From positions 173,583 to 237,582 of the forward strand of contig NZ_CANMFT010000006.1 of the NCBI RefSeq assembly GCF_947497285.1: a DNA stretch of 64,000 bases, read 5' to 3'. The notes below the pieces were generated by a model, which saw only the letters and a program-made list of their open reading frames with translations, was not told where the DNA came from and made no database searches. Positions 1-8,684 of the stretch are shown piece after piece (the stretch's first letter is position 1; every line of letters starts with the position of its first letter). Origin of the DNA: an uncultured Aliiroseovarius sp. (lineage in GTDB: Bacteria > Pseudomonadota > Alphaproteobacteria > Rhodobacterales > Rhodobacteraceae). The position numbers and the translations under genes were made by a program.

Positions 1-570
1 GGCTTTCACCTGATTGATCGCAGCGTCCAGCAGCGCCGGGTTGCTTGCTGCGGCTTCGACTGCGGCTTTCAGGCCCGCTTTCTCAGCGTCGCCCAGCGAC
101 GAGCTGTCGATCATCTCGTTCACTTTGGTGGCGTCGAAGCCCTGTTTGGTCAACGCGTCAGTTGCAGCGCCGCCTGCCGCATCAGCGTCGGTTGCACTGT
201 CACCAACCACGCCTTCCACGGCGTCGCTGACAGCTTCCATAGCGCCTTCAACAGCATCTGTGGCGCCTTCGACGGCGTCCGTGGCCGCGTCAGTCGCAGC
301 CTCGGCGGCTTCGGCCGCTTCAGTGGCAGCTTGTTCAGCAGCAGCAGCCGCTTCGGCAGCAGCCTGTTCAGCGGCCTCGGTGGCAGCAGCAGCGGCAGCA
401 GCGGCTTCCGCTTCGGCTTTTGCAGCGGCTTCGGCGGCGGCGTCTTCCACAGCTTTAGCTTCTGCAGCGGCTTGTTCGGCGTTGATTTTGGCTTGGTTGC
501 CTTCGTACCATTTATAGCCACCGAAAAGGGCGGCGATCACGACCAGCAGGGCAATGATTGACTTGTTCAT
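1..570 (-). CDS. Ala/Glu-rich single-TM (N-terminal anchor) protein, truncated by window edge (190 codons visible)
   Basis: Minus-strand frame from ATG at 570 is open to position 1: MNKSIIALLVVIAALFGGYKWYEGNQAKINAEQAAAEAKAVEDAAAEAAAKAEAEAAAA... It has an N-terminal hydrophobic segment followed by Ala-rich helical sequence. Absent from ORF track because no stop lies in the window. Confidence 0.75.
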   Translation of the reverse strand, partial: MNKSIIALLVVIAALFGGYKWYEGNQAKINAEQAAAEAKAVEDAAAEAAAKAEAEAAAAAAAATEAAEQAAAEAAAAAEQAATEAAEAAEAATDAATDAVEGATDAVEGAMEAVSDAVEGVVGDSATDADAAGGAATDALTKQGFDATKVNEMIDSSSLGDAEKAGLKAAVEAAASNPALLDAAINQVKA

Positions 571-623
571 CTCAATATCCTCAGCTTTTTCATTGGTGCG
601 CCGGGCGTCCCCCCGTGCGCTGT

Positions 624-637
624 CATGCCTAGGCATG
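624..637. promoter_or_regulatory. Perfect 14-bp palindrome CATGCCTAGGCATG with a further GGCATG half-site at 652-657 (candidate operator)
   Basis: Read directly; lies between the divergent Ala-rich gene and infC. Confidence 0.4.
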
Positions 638-774
638 TGCAGCTTCCACACGGCATGCACAAGGGGCCTTCGCGAAGATGAGCGTCAAAACGCCAACTAT
701 CGGCTTGAAAGGCGCGGATGGTCGCTTTACCTTCCGCTTCCAGAGATTACAGAAACGTCAGAAGGAATGACACC

Positions 775-1320
775 ATAGCCCGCAGACCTCATAACGCGCC
801 CCCGCAGCGCGACACCGGCCCCCGCGTAAATGAACGCATCAAGGCCACCGAAATTCGCCTGATTGGCGCGGATGGCGAAAACGCTGGCGTGGTTACGCCC
901 GCCCAAGCCATGGTAATGGCGGCAGAAGCCGGCCTGGATTTGGTCGAGATTTCGCCCAACGCGACCCCGCCCGTGTGCAAGATCATGGATTTCGGCAAGT
1001 TCAAATATGAACAGCAGAAGCGCGAAAGCGAAGCGCGCAAGAAGCAAAAGACCATCGAGGTCAAAGAGGTCAAGTTCCGTCCCAATACAGACACGCATGA
1101 CTATGACGTCAAGATGCGCAATGTTGTGAAGTTCCTTGAGAACGGCGACAAAGTCAAAGTGACACTTCGGTTCCGTGGCCGCGAGATGGCGCACCAGAAT
1201 CTGGGGCGTGACCTGCTGATCCGCGTGTCCGAGGACGTCAAGGAAATCGGCAAGGTCGAAAACATGCCGAAGATGGAAGGCCGCCAGATGGTCATGATGA
1301 TCGGCCCGATGCCCAAGTAA
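775..1320 (+). CDS. infC: Translation initiation factor IF-3, probable ATA start codon
   Basis: Protein (M)[30 protein letters not shown]...[25 protein letters not shown]...[14 protein letters not shown] matches IF-3. AAGGA at 762-766 is 8 nt before ATA at 775. Confidence 0.92.
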   Translation: MARRPHNAPPQRDTGPRVNERIKATEIRLIGADGENAGVVTPAQAMVMAAEAGLDLVEISPNATPPVCKIMDFGKFKYEQQKRESEARKKQKTIEVKEVKFRPNTDTHDYDVKMRNVVKFLENGDKVKVTLRFRGREMAHQNLGRDLLIRVSEDVKEIGKVENMPKMEGRQMVMMIGPMPK

Positions 1321-1341
1321 GCGGTTTTGAAACAACGCACA

Positions 1342-1369
1342 AAACGCCTCGCGGTTGCGGGGCGTTTTT
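1342..1369 (+). terminator. Rho-independent terminator after infC
   Basis: aaacgcctcgcggttgcggggcgttttt: GC-rich stem plus T-run. Confidence 0.75.
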
Positions 1370-1419
1370 CGTTTGTGCCATGGCTTTACTCAGGGCCAAC
1401 GCCCCCGCGTCGTCCGACC

Positions 1420-2052
1420 TTAGCGACGCGCCACGATATAGCGCCGCAGTTCCTTGGCCGGTGTGGTGGTGCTTTCGATGATCTCGAACCCTTGATCGGT
1501 GAGAGCCGTTTCCAGCTGTTTGACGCTCATGAAATTCAGGGCAGGCGCCTTGCCCAGCGCTTGCGCGATCGGCAGCAACAGCCGCAGCGCGTAATAGATC
1601 AGCGGCCCGCGCCTCTGTGGTCTGCACAGCGTTTTCGAAATCAGCAAGCCGCCGGGCGTCAGAAGGTCGTGCAACCGCGCCAACAAGGCGGGCAGATCAT
1701 CCACCAGATGCAACACGTTATGAGCCAGCACGACATCAAAAGGGCCGGTCAAATCAGGAACCAGCGCGTCGGCGACCACGAAGTCGATATTGGTAACGCC
1801 CTGCGTGCGCGCTTTCTCAGCGCCGATTTTGACCATCTGGGGTGCAAAGTCGGTGGCGGTGAGATGCGCCACCAATGGCGCAAGCTCCAGCGCGGTGGAG
1901 CCCGTTCCGGCTCCGATCTCCAGCACGCGGTCAGTTGCCGTCAGATAGGACCGGGTGCGCGCCATCGTTTGCTGGTAGCTTTCTGCGAATCGAACCGGTG
2001 ATTGCGCATAGCGCTCTGCAATCTTGTCCCAGAACTTCGCGGATTGGGTCAT
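1420..2052 (-). CDS. Class I SAM-dependent methyltransferase
   Basis: MTQSAKFWDKIAERYAQSP...VLEIGAGTGSTALELAP...FDVVLAHNVLHLVDD; SAM motif I; AAAGGAG SD upstream. Confidence 0.85.
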   Translation of the reverse strand: MTQSAKFWDKIAERYAQSPVRFAESYQQTMARTRSYLTATDRVLEIGAGTGSTALELAPLVAHLTATDFAPQMVKIGAEKARTQGVTNIDFVVADALVPDLTGPFDVVLAHNVLHLVDDLPALLARLHDLLTPGGLLISKTLCRPQRRGPLIYYALRLLLPIAQALGKAPALNFMSVKQLETALTDQGFEIIESTTTPAKELRRYIVARR

Positions 2053-2202
2053 CGGGCTCTCCTTTGTGCACAAGCTATATCCCCGCGCACCGGCAGGGAA
2101 CATCACAAATGACGAGACCGATTGCCGCCCCCTTCGGCCTAAGCAACTGCCGCCAACGCAGCCGCTTTCCAAGGCGCCCCTCGCGGGCTATAGGGTGTCG
2201 CC

Positions 2203-2823
2203 ATGGAAACGCTGTCGTTCTTGTTTGTCCCGCTGTCGCTACTGGCAACGGCTGTCATGGCGGCCTCGGCTGCCTTTCAGGCGCATCGCGTCCAGATGGA
2301 CCCGTTCGGCGCCACCGTGCTGGCGATTGCGACCGGCATGGGCGGCGGCACTTTGCGCGATTTGTTTTTGGGGCTGACCCCGGTGTTCTGGATCACCGAC
2401 AGCCGCTATCTGGCAGTTGCCGTCCCCATCGCGCTGATCAGCTTTGCCTTTGCCAGCAGGATGACGACCGGAAGCGGGCGGCGGCTGTCCGTTTTGATGC
2501 ATCTGGATGCCATTGGCTTGGCTTTGTTCACGCTGACAGGTGTTCAGGTGGCGCTGGATGCGGGCATATCGCCCTTGTTGGCGATCGTGATTGGCTGCGT
2601 CACCGGCACAGCAGGCGGGATGATCCGCGACCTTCTGTGCAATATGACCCCCAGTCTGTTGAAAGAAGACCTTTACGCCACGCTGTCACTGGTCGGAGGG
2701 GCCGTCTATCTTCTGTTGTTGGCCTATACAGACGACACATTGGCCGCTGCTGTCAGCTTTTCGGTCATTCTTGTGGCCCGTGTGCTTGTCCTGCGCCGCA
2801 AACCGAAGGCTGCCGGTCACTAG
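2203..2823 (+). CDS. Trimeric intracellular cation (TRIC) channel / UPF0126 family membrane protein
   Basis: Two repeated hydrophobic modules with GMGGGTLRDLFLG and GTAGGMIRDLLCN motifs typical of UPF0126. Confidence 0.85.
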   Translation: METLSFLFVPLSLLATAVMAASAAFQAHRVQMDPFGATVLAIATGMGGGTLRDLFLGLTPVFWITDSRYLAVAVPIALISFAFASRMTTGSGRRLSVLMHLDAIGLALFTLTGVQVALDAGISPLLAIVIGCVTGTAGGMIRDLLCNMTPSLLKEDLYATLSLVGGAVYLLLLAYTDDTLAAAVSFSVILVARVLVLRRKPKAAGH

Positions 2824-3842
2824 GCGCGCAGCGACGCAGGGCCGGCGGGGCCTTGCAGGCGTTTACCCCGGTGCGTTGCAATCAGCTCGGCAAGAATTGA
2901 GACTGCAATCTCGGCTGGCCCCATGGCACCGATATCCAGCCCAACTGGCCCATGAAGCCTCGCAAGCTGGTCGTCGGTGACCCCCATGTCCCGCAACCGC
3001 GCCAAACGCGCCGCATGGGTGCGCCGCGATCCCAGACAGCCGATATAGAACGGCCCGCCCGCAATGGCCTGAACAAGTGCTGGATCATCTATCTTGGTGT
3101 CATGGGCCAAGGTGACCACGGCGCTGTGCGCATCCAATCCAAGGTTTGGAAGAATGTCTTCCGGGTCTTCGTTGACGATGGCGACCCCAGGAAATCGCTC
3201 GGCCGTCAAAAACTGGCCGCGCGGGTCAATGACAGTGGGCGTAATGCCGACAGCCGCTGCCATCGGGGCTAGGATTTGGGCGATATGCACCGCGCCGACA
3301 AGAAACAGACGTAGCGGCGGCAAATGGACCGCAGAAAAGAGCTCACCCACCACGCCTGTCTTGGCCGCCAAGACGGGCGCGGGTTGTGATGGCGCGTCGA
3401 TCACTTCGCGCGCCCAGGTCGCAAGATTGACCTGATAGACAGCAGGTGTCCGGCTGGCACGATGGGCAACAAGCTCTGCCAGAAGCGCGACCGGCAAGCC
3501 TTGCCCCAGATCGTCACTGATCGGTTCGACCATCAGGCGGATCGTGCCGCCACAGGCAAGCCCGGCGGCAAAGGCATCACCGTTCGAGACACCGTAGGTC
3601 AACAAGCGCGGGAGGGCATCTGCCAGCGCTTCTTGCGCCTCCAGCACCACAGCGCCTTCAACGCATCCGCCCGACACCGACCCCTCGAACGCGCCGTCCT
3701 GCGACACCACAAGCTGGCTTCCCACCGGGCACGGCGCGCTGCCCCAGGTTTCGATCACCGTCACCAAGGCGACCCCACGCCCAGCGCGATGCCACGCAAG
3801 CGCGGTTTCAGGTGGGGTGTTGGGTGTAAAAGGGTTGGTCAT
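2820..3842 (-). CDS. XdhC/CoxI family protein
   Basis: VALVTVIETWGSAPCPVGSQLVVSQDGAFEGSVSGGCVEGAVV...FYIGCLGSRRTHAARLARL...LHGPVGLDIGAMGPAEIAVSILAELIA are XdhC family signatures. Confidence 0.88.
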   Translation of the reverse strand: MTNPFTPNTPPETALAWHRAGRGVALVTVIETWGSAPCPVGSQLVVSQDGAFEGSVSGGCVEGAVVLEAQEALADALPRLLTYGVSNGDAFAAGLACGGTIRLMVEPISDDLGQGLPVALLAELVAHRASRTPAVYQVNLATWAREVIDAPSQPAPVLAAKTGVVGELFSAVHLPPLRLFLVGAVHIAQILAPMAAAVGITPTVIDPRGQFLTAERFPGVAIVNEDPEDILPNLGLDAHSAVVTLAHDTKIDDPALVQAIAGGPFYIGCLGSRRTHAARLARLRDMGVTDDQLARLHGPVGLDIGAMGPAEIAVSILAELIATHRGKRLQGPAGPASLRA

Positions 3843-4024
3843 GTCACGCTCAGTTCTGTTGCGCCCCAACTCTTGACACCCGCACGTGACAGGGCAAGCG
3901 GAAATCTGGCCGCGACACAGGTGACGGTGGGGCAAATGTTGACGCATATGCGCGGGTCTGACACTTATACCGAACCCCAAGACCACAATGCATAGCGCCG
4001 GTCGGATCTTGGGTCAGGAGGCAG

Positions 4025-5116
4025 GTGGATGATGACAGCGATTCAATGTCGCCCGGGACGTCGGTGACCATGCGCATCACCGCTGTGACCTGTGTCAAGA
4101 ACGAAGCCGCCTTTCTGCTTGAATGGCTGGCCCATCACAAGGGTATTGGGTTCACCGATTTTCTTGTGCTTTCAAATGATTGCGATGATGGCACCGATGC
4201 CATGCTTGACCGGTTACAGGCAATGGGCGAACTGACCCATCTTCGTAACGACGGCCCTTACGGTCAGGGTGGCATACAATGGACCGGGTTCAAGCAGGCG
4301 GACCAGCATCCGCTGGTGCGCGACGCGGACTGGTTGATGACGCTGGATGTCGATGAATTTGTGAACGTCCACGCCGGCGATCACACGCTGGCCGCATTGA
4401 TGGCAGCCCTTCCTGACGCGGATGCGATCACGCTGACCTGGCGGCTTTTTGGCAATGCGGGTTGTGTCTCGTATCAAGACAAGCCCGTCACCGAACAGTT
4501 CACCCGCGCGGCCCCCGAGGTGATGGCCTGGCCATGGCGTGCCTTCATGTTCAAAACGCTGTTTCGCAACACGGGTGCTTACCGCAAGCTGGGCGTTCAC
4601 CGGCCCCGCGCCCCGGTCGAAGGGCGGGTCGAACGGGTCAACTGGTTCGACGGCGAAGGGCGTGCCCTGCCTGACAGCTTTCGCACAAAGCAGCTTTTCT
4701 CCCCGTTTGCGCGTCCGAATTATGGCTTGGTGCAGCTTAACCATTATCCGCTTGGGGCGATGGAAAGCTATGTGGTGAAATGCGATCGGGGCCGCGTTAA
4801 TCGCGCTGATGGCCCGATGGGGATGGATTACTGGGTCGAACGCAATTGGAACGAGGTCGAGGACCTCTCGATCCGCGCGAGTGTTCCGTTGCGCGACCCC
4901 CATCTAGAGCGGTTTCACACAGATGCCGAGCTTCGCGCGCTGCACGACAGCGCTGTGGTTTGGCGACGAAAGCGATACGAAACGCTGATGCGCGAAGAAG
5001 CGAACCGGGCGCTGATGGGGCGACTGATCATGACGCCTCCGGCGCGACCTGTCCCGCCTGCGCTGGCGCAAAACATATATGAATTTGCACAAATCGCTGC
5101 CGCCAAAAAAGATTGA
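4025..5116 (+). CDS. Glycosyltransferase family 2-like protein (start may be 4070)
   Basis: MRITAVTCVKNEAAFLLEWLAHHKGIGFTDFLVLSNDCDDGTD...DWLMTLDVDEFVNV; GT2_4-type motifs. Confidence 0.8.
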   Translation: MDDDSDSMSPGTSVTMRITAVTCVKNEAAFLLEWLAHHKGIGFTDFLVLSNDCDDGTDAMLDRLQAMGELTHLRNDGPYGQGGIQWTGFKQADQHPLVRDADWLMTLDVDEFVNVHAGDHTLAALMAALPDADAITLTWRLFGNAGCVSYQDKPVTEQFTRAAPEVMAWPWRAFMFKTLFRNTGAYRKLGVHRPRAPVEGRVERVNWFDGEGRALPDSFRTKQLFSPFARPNYGLVQLNHYPLGAMESYVVKCDRGRVNRADGPMGMDYWVERNWNEVEDLSIRASVPLRDPHLERFHTDAELRALHDSAVVWRRKRYETLMREEANRALMGRLIMTPPARPVPPALAQNIYEFAQIAAAKKD

Positions 5117-5249
5117 GGCTCGCGTGGAAACAGTCGAGTCAAAAAACTCGGACCTCCCTTCTTTTGCCCTATTGCCCTCGCATTCCCGCCCGCTTTATTC
5201 CCTAGCTGAGATCCCTATCAGGCGACGCAAAATAAAGAAGGGGCTGGCG

Positions 5250-6197
5250 ATGCAAGACGACCTGCGATCCGAGCAGATAGCGATAGATTTGTCCGACAGC
5301 GACCCGTCCGAATGGTTGGCTGAAATTGAAGCGATGGGCGAAGAGCGCGGCTATTTCGAACCCCTTGGGGGGCGCCATTCCGCGATCCTGACAGACGAAG
5401 GCACGACGCTTGTCGTGACCTTCGAAACCATTGACGACATACGCGCCACGCTGCCCGATCAAATGCCCATGGGGTGGGAACTGGTGCGCGAAAACGGGTG
5501 GTCTAATTTGTGTCTGCTGGCGCATGAAGACAGCTGGTTTCGCGACCGCACGGTGTTTGGCTATTTTGACCGCCTAGTCGAAGATGGTTTCTTCGAGGAA
5601 TTCGAACGCGTTGTTTTTTATGGCGCTGGGATGTGCGGCTACGCGGCGGCGGCCTTTTCGGTCGTCGCCCCGGAAGTGACTGTGATCGCCGTCCAACCGC
5701 AAGCGACGCTTGACCCTACGCGCACCGAATGGGACCGCCGCTTTCCCAAAATGCGGCGGACCCGGTTTTCAGATCGCTATGGGTTTGCCCCGGATATGGT
5801 GGAAGTGGCGGATAGCGTATTTGTGCTATATGACCCCGAAATCACAGAAGACGCGATGCATGCGGCGCTGTTCAACGGCGACAATGTGCATCACATTCGC
5901 AGCCGCTGGCTTGGGAGCGATATGGCGCGCGCCCTTTGGGAAATGGGCGTTACGCGTGAATTGGTCGAGCTGGCAGCCGACGGAGCGCTGACCGAAACCG
6001 CCTGCTACACCGCCCTTCGGGCGCGGCGCGATCACACCACCTATCTGCGCCGTTTGCTGGCCCGCGTGGAAAACACCGAGCGCATGAGGCTGGTGCAGAT
6101 GCTGTCCAAAAACGTTTTGTCGCGCAGACGCATTCGCCGGTTTAAGCGGTCACTGGCCAAGGCCGAACAAGCGCTGGAGGCCCTTCAAACCCCCTGA
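5250..6197 (+). CDS. Conserved hypothetical protein, possibly degenerate alpha/beta-hydrolase-like
   Basis: MQDDLRSEQIAIDLSDSDP...VVFYGAGMCGYAAAAFSVVAPEVTVIAVQPQATLDP; SD AAGAAGGGG before ATG. Confidence 0.7.
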   Translation: MQDDLRSEQIAIDLSDSDPSEWLAEIEAMGEERGYFEPLGGRHSAILTDEGTTLVVTFETIDDIRATLPDQMPMGWELVRENGWSNLCLLAHEDSWFRDRTVFGYFDRLVEDGFFEEFERVVFYGAGMCGYAAAAFSVVAPEVTVIAVQPQATLDPTRTEWDRRFPKMRRTRFSDRYGFAPDMVEVADSVFVLYDPEITEDAMHAALFNGDNVHHIRSRWLGSDMARALWEMGVTRELVELAADGALTETACYTALRARRDHTTYLRRLLARVENTERMRLVQMLSKNVLSRRRIRRFKRSLAKAEQALEALQTP

Positions 6198-6255
6198 TCC
6201 ACACCGTCGCGCTTGGTTAAGGTGGTCTTAACCTTCCCTGCGCGAAGCTTGGGGT

Positions 6256-6699
6256 ATGAAACAGATTCGCACCCCCCTGACCGGCACACCGTTGCCCATG
6301 CACCTGACGCAAGACCCGCGCGCTCCGGGGCCCCTTCACCCTGCCGACGAACTGGCGCAAGTCCGCGCTGCCCTGCGCTGGCTGCACGCCCGTGAAGATA
6401 AGCTGCGGCGTCATTTCACCAGCCTTGCAGCTGCCGCCAACCCAAACAGACAAGACGCAGGGGCGCTGACCGGATCTGCACATACGGTAACGGTCACACC
6501 ACATCTCAAGCGGGTTTTCGATCGGTCTTTGCTGCCGCAAGCCATCTTGGCCAATCCCAGATTTTATCGGGACGAAACACACACCCATGTGACCACCCAC
6601 CCGACCCCTGTCGCGCTTCAGCCACTGTTGCCCGGATTGCCTCCCGATGCAGAAGCAGAGCTTTCTGACTTCGATCTGATCGAACCAATCAACGCTTAA
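6256..6699 (+). CDS. Hypothetical protein
   Basis: 147-codon ORF on the operon strand; no recognised domain. Confidence 0.5.
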   Translation: MKQIRTPLTGTPLPMHLTQDPRAPGPLHPADELAQVRAALRWLHAREDKLRRHFTSLAAAANPNRQDAGALTGSAHTVTVTPHLKRVFDRSLLPQAILANPRFYRDETHTHVTTHPTPVALQPLLPGLPPDAEAELSDFDLIEPINA

Positions 6700-6792
6700 G
6701 CCGACGGCGCCCGCCAAGGATGGCCCACTGACCGGGTTGGTTGGTGCGAATCATCTGGCACGATGTCTGGGCCTGCGCTATGCCCTGTAGCG

Positions 6793-7833
6793 ATGACCCA
6801 GACACTGACACTCCACCGCCCCGATGACTGGCACCTGCACTTGCGCGATGGCGCGATGCTGCACGCCGTCCTGCCTGAAACTGCACGTCATTTTGCGCGT
6901 GCGATCATCATGCCGAACCTTGTGCCCCCGGTGGTCACAAACGCGGACGCCAAGGCCTATCGCGACCGCATCATGGCCGCGCTGCCCGCCGACATGCGCT
7001 TTGAACCCTTGATGACGCTTTATCTGACCGAGGAGACAGACCCGGCAGATGTTGCCGCCGCGGCCGCCAGCGGCTTGGTGAAAGCGGTGAAGCTTTACCC
7101 GGCGGGCGCCACAACCAACTCGGCGTCCGGCGTGCAGGATTTTGACAAGGTGCGCCCGGTGCTTGAGAAGATGGCCGAGATCGGCCTGCCGCTCTGCGTC
7201 CACGGCGAAGTGACCGATAGCGAGATCGACATTTTCGACCGCGAGGCTGTCTTCATCGACCGCGTGCTGGATCCGATCCGCCGCGCCACCCCCGACCTGA
7301 AAGTGGTGATGGAACATATCACCACCCGCGACGGCGCCGACTACATCAAGGCGAATAACACCAATATCGGCGCCACCATCACGGTGCAGCACCTGATCCT
7401 GGACCGTAACGACATGCTGGTCGGCGGCATGCGTCCACACTATTACTGCCTGCCGATCCTGAAACGCCGCGAACACCGCGAGGCCTTGTTGGCCGCGGCC
7501 ATATCGGGCGACCCTCGCTTCTTTCTCGGCACCGACAGTGCGCCACACTCCACCCACGCCAAGGAAAGCGAATGCTGCTCGGCCGGGTGTTTCACCGCGC
7601 CAAACGCCATGTCGATCCTGGCCGAAACCTTCGAGGGCGCGGGCGCGCTGGACAAGCTCGAAGGCTTCACGTCGATCCACGGCCCGGCCTTCTATGGCCT
7701 TCCCGTGAACGAGGACATGATCACGCTCCGCAAGGGCGACCCGATCACCTATCCTGCCACGTTGCAGGCAGGCGAACACACCGTCACCACCTTCGACCCC
7801 GGTTTTCCGCTGCACTGGCGGGTCGAGGCCTGA
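6793..7833 (+). CDS. pyrC: Dihydroorotase (class II)
   Basis: [23 protein letters not shown]...[13 protein letters not shown]...[13 protein letters not shown]. Confidence 0.95.
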   Translation: MTQTLTLHRPDDWHLHLRDGAMLHAVLPETARHFARAIIMPNLVPPVVTNADAKAYRDRIMAALPADMRFEPLMTLYLTEETDPADVAAAAASGLVKAVKLYPAGATTNSASGVQDFDKVRPVLEKMAEIGLPLCVHGEVTDSEIDIFDREAVFIDRVLDPIRRATPDLKVVMEHITTRDGADYIKANNTNIGATITVQHLILDRNDMLVGGMRPHYYCLPILKRREHREALLAAAISGDPRFFLGTDSAPHSTHAKESECCSAGCFTAPNAMSILAETFEGAGALDKLEGFTSIHGPAFYGLPVNEDMITLRKGDPITYPATLQAGEHTVTTFDPGFPLHWRVEA

Positions 7834-7857
7834 ACCACTGAACAAGGACCGCTGCCC

Positions 7858-8538
7858 ATGATCCCTTCGACCTTCCCCACCAAGGATGAAATCGCCCGCC
7901 TGACCGCGCGGATGCTGTTGGAAATTGGGGCCGTGAACTTCAACACCGACGAGCCCTATACGCTCGCCTCAGGCCTGCCCAGCCCGTCCTATATCGACTG
8001 TCGTAAGCTGATCAGCTTCCCGCGCATCCGCTCGACCCTGATGGATTTCATGGCGGTCGAGATTATGCGCGAAGCGGGGTTCGAGGCGTTTGACAACATC
8101 GCCGGTGGCGAAACCGCGGGCATCCCCTTCGCGGCCATGGTCGCCGAACGCTTGGCCCTGCCCATGACCTATGTGCGCAAGAAGCCGAAGGGTTATGGCA
8201 AGAACGCCCGCATCGAAGGCGCGATGACCGAAGGGCAGCGCGTGCTCTTGGTCGAAGACCTGACCACGGATGGCGGATCGAAGCTCAGCTTCGTCGATGC
8301 GATTCGCGACACGGGGGCCACCTGCGCGGCCACTGCCGTGATCTTCTATTACGACATTTTCCCCGAGACGGAAAAAACCCTTGGCGATCATGGCGTTCAA
8401 TTGATCCACCTGTGCACATGGTGGGATGTTCTGACTGAGGCCAAGGCCCAAGGCACATTTTCGACCGAGACTCTGGACGAGGTGGAACGCTTCCTGAAAG
8501 ACCCCCGCGCCTGGCAAAAAGCGCGGATGCAGGGCTGA
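7858..8538 (+). CDS. pyrE: Orotate phosphoribosyltransferase
   Basis: [36 protein letters not shown]...[26 protein letters not shown] loop; 24 bp after pyrC. Confidence 0.95.
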   Translation: MIPSTFPTKDEIARLTARMLLEIGAVNFNTDEPYTLASGLPSPSYIDCRKLISFPRIRSTLMDFMAVEIMREAGFEAFDNIAGGETAGIPFAAMVAERLALPMTYVRKKPKGYGKNARIEGAMTEGQRVLLVEDLTTDGGSKLSFVDAIRDTGATCAATAVIFYYDIFPETEKTLGDHGVQLIHLCTWWDVLTEAKAQGTFSTETLDEVERFLKDPRAWQKARMQG

Positions 8539-8596
8539 CGAAACGCAACATCTGGAAATTCTCCTGCATGACCCCGCCATATATGGTAGGGTCGCG

Positions 8597-8605
8597 TTAT
8601 CCACA
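8597..8605 (+). promoter_or_regulatory. Perfect consensus DnaA box TTATCCACA, with a degenerate ATTCCCACA 11 bp downstream
   Basis: Read directly in the pyrE-dnaB intergenic region. Confidence 0.6.
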
Positions 8606-8684
8606 GGATTCCCACAGGAACATACATTTTGCGTGGTCGCGTCAGGGCGCGTAAAACATCCCCAACAAAAGGGGCAGTGAGCAG

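Noticed and set aside
14-517. 167-aa Ala/Ser ORF on the plus strand
   Set aside because: Complement of the Ala-rich minus-strand gene; lacks a TM anchor or SD, whereas the minus frame has both a start and a credible N-terminus.
1875-2900. 341-aa plus-strand ORF across methyltransferase and UPF0126 genes
   Set aside because: Overlaps two better supported genes; Arg/Cys-rich translation without domains.
6778-7845. 355-aa ORF antisense to pyrC
   Set aside because: Mirrors pyrC almost end to end; no independent coding signal.
8597-8618. Chromosomal origin (oriC)
   Set aside because: Only one perfect DnaA box and no AT-rich unwinding region or box cluster.
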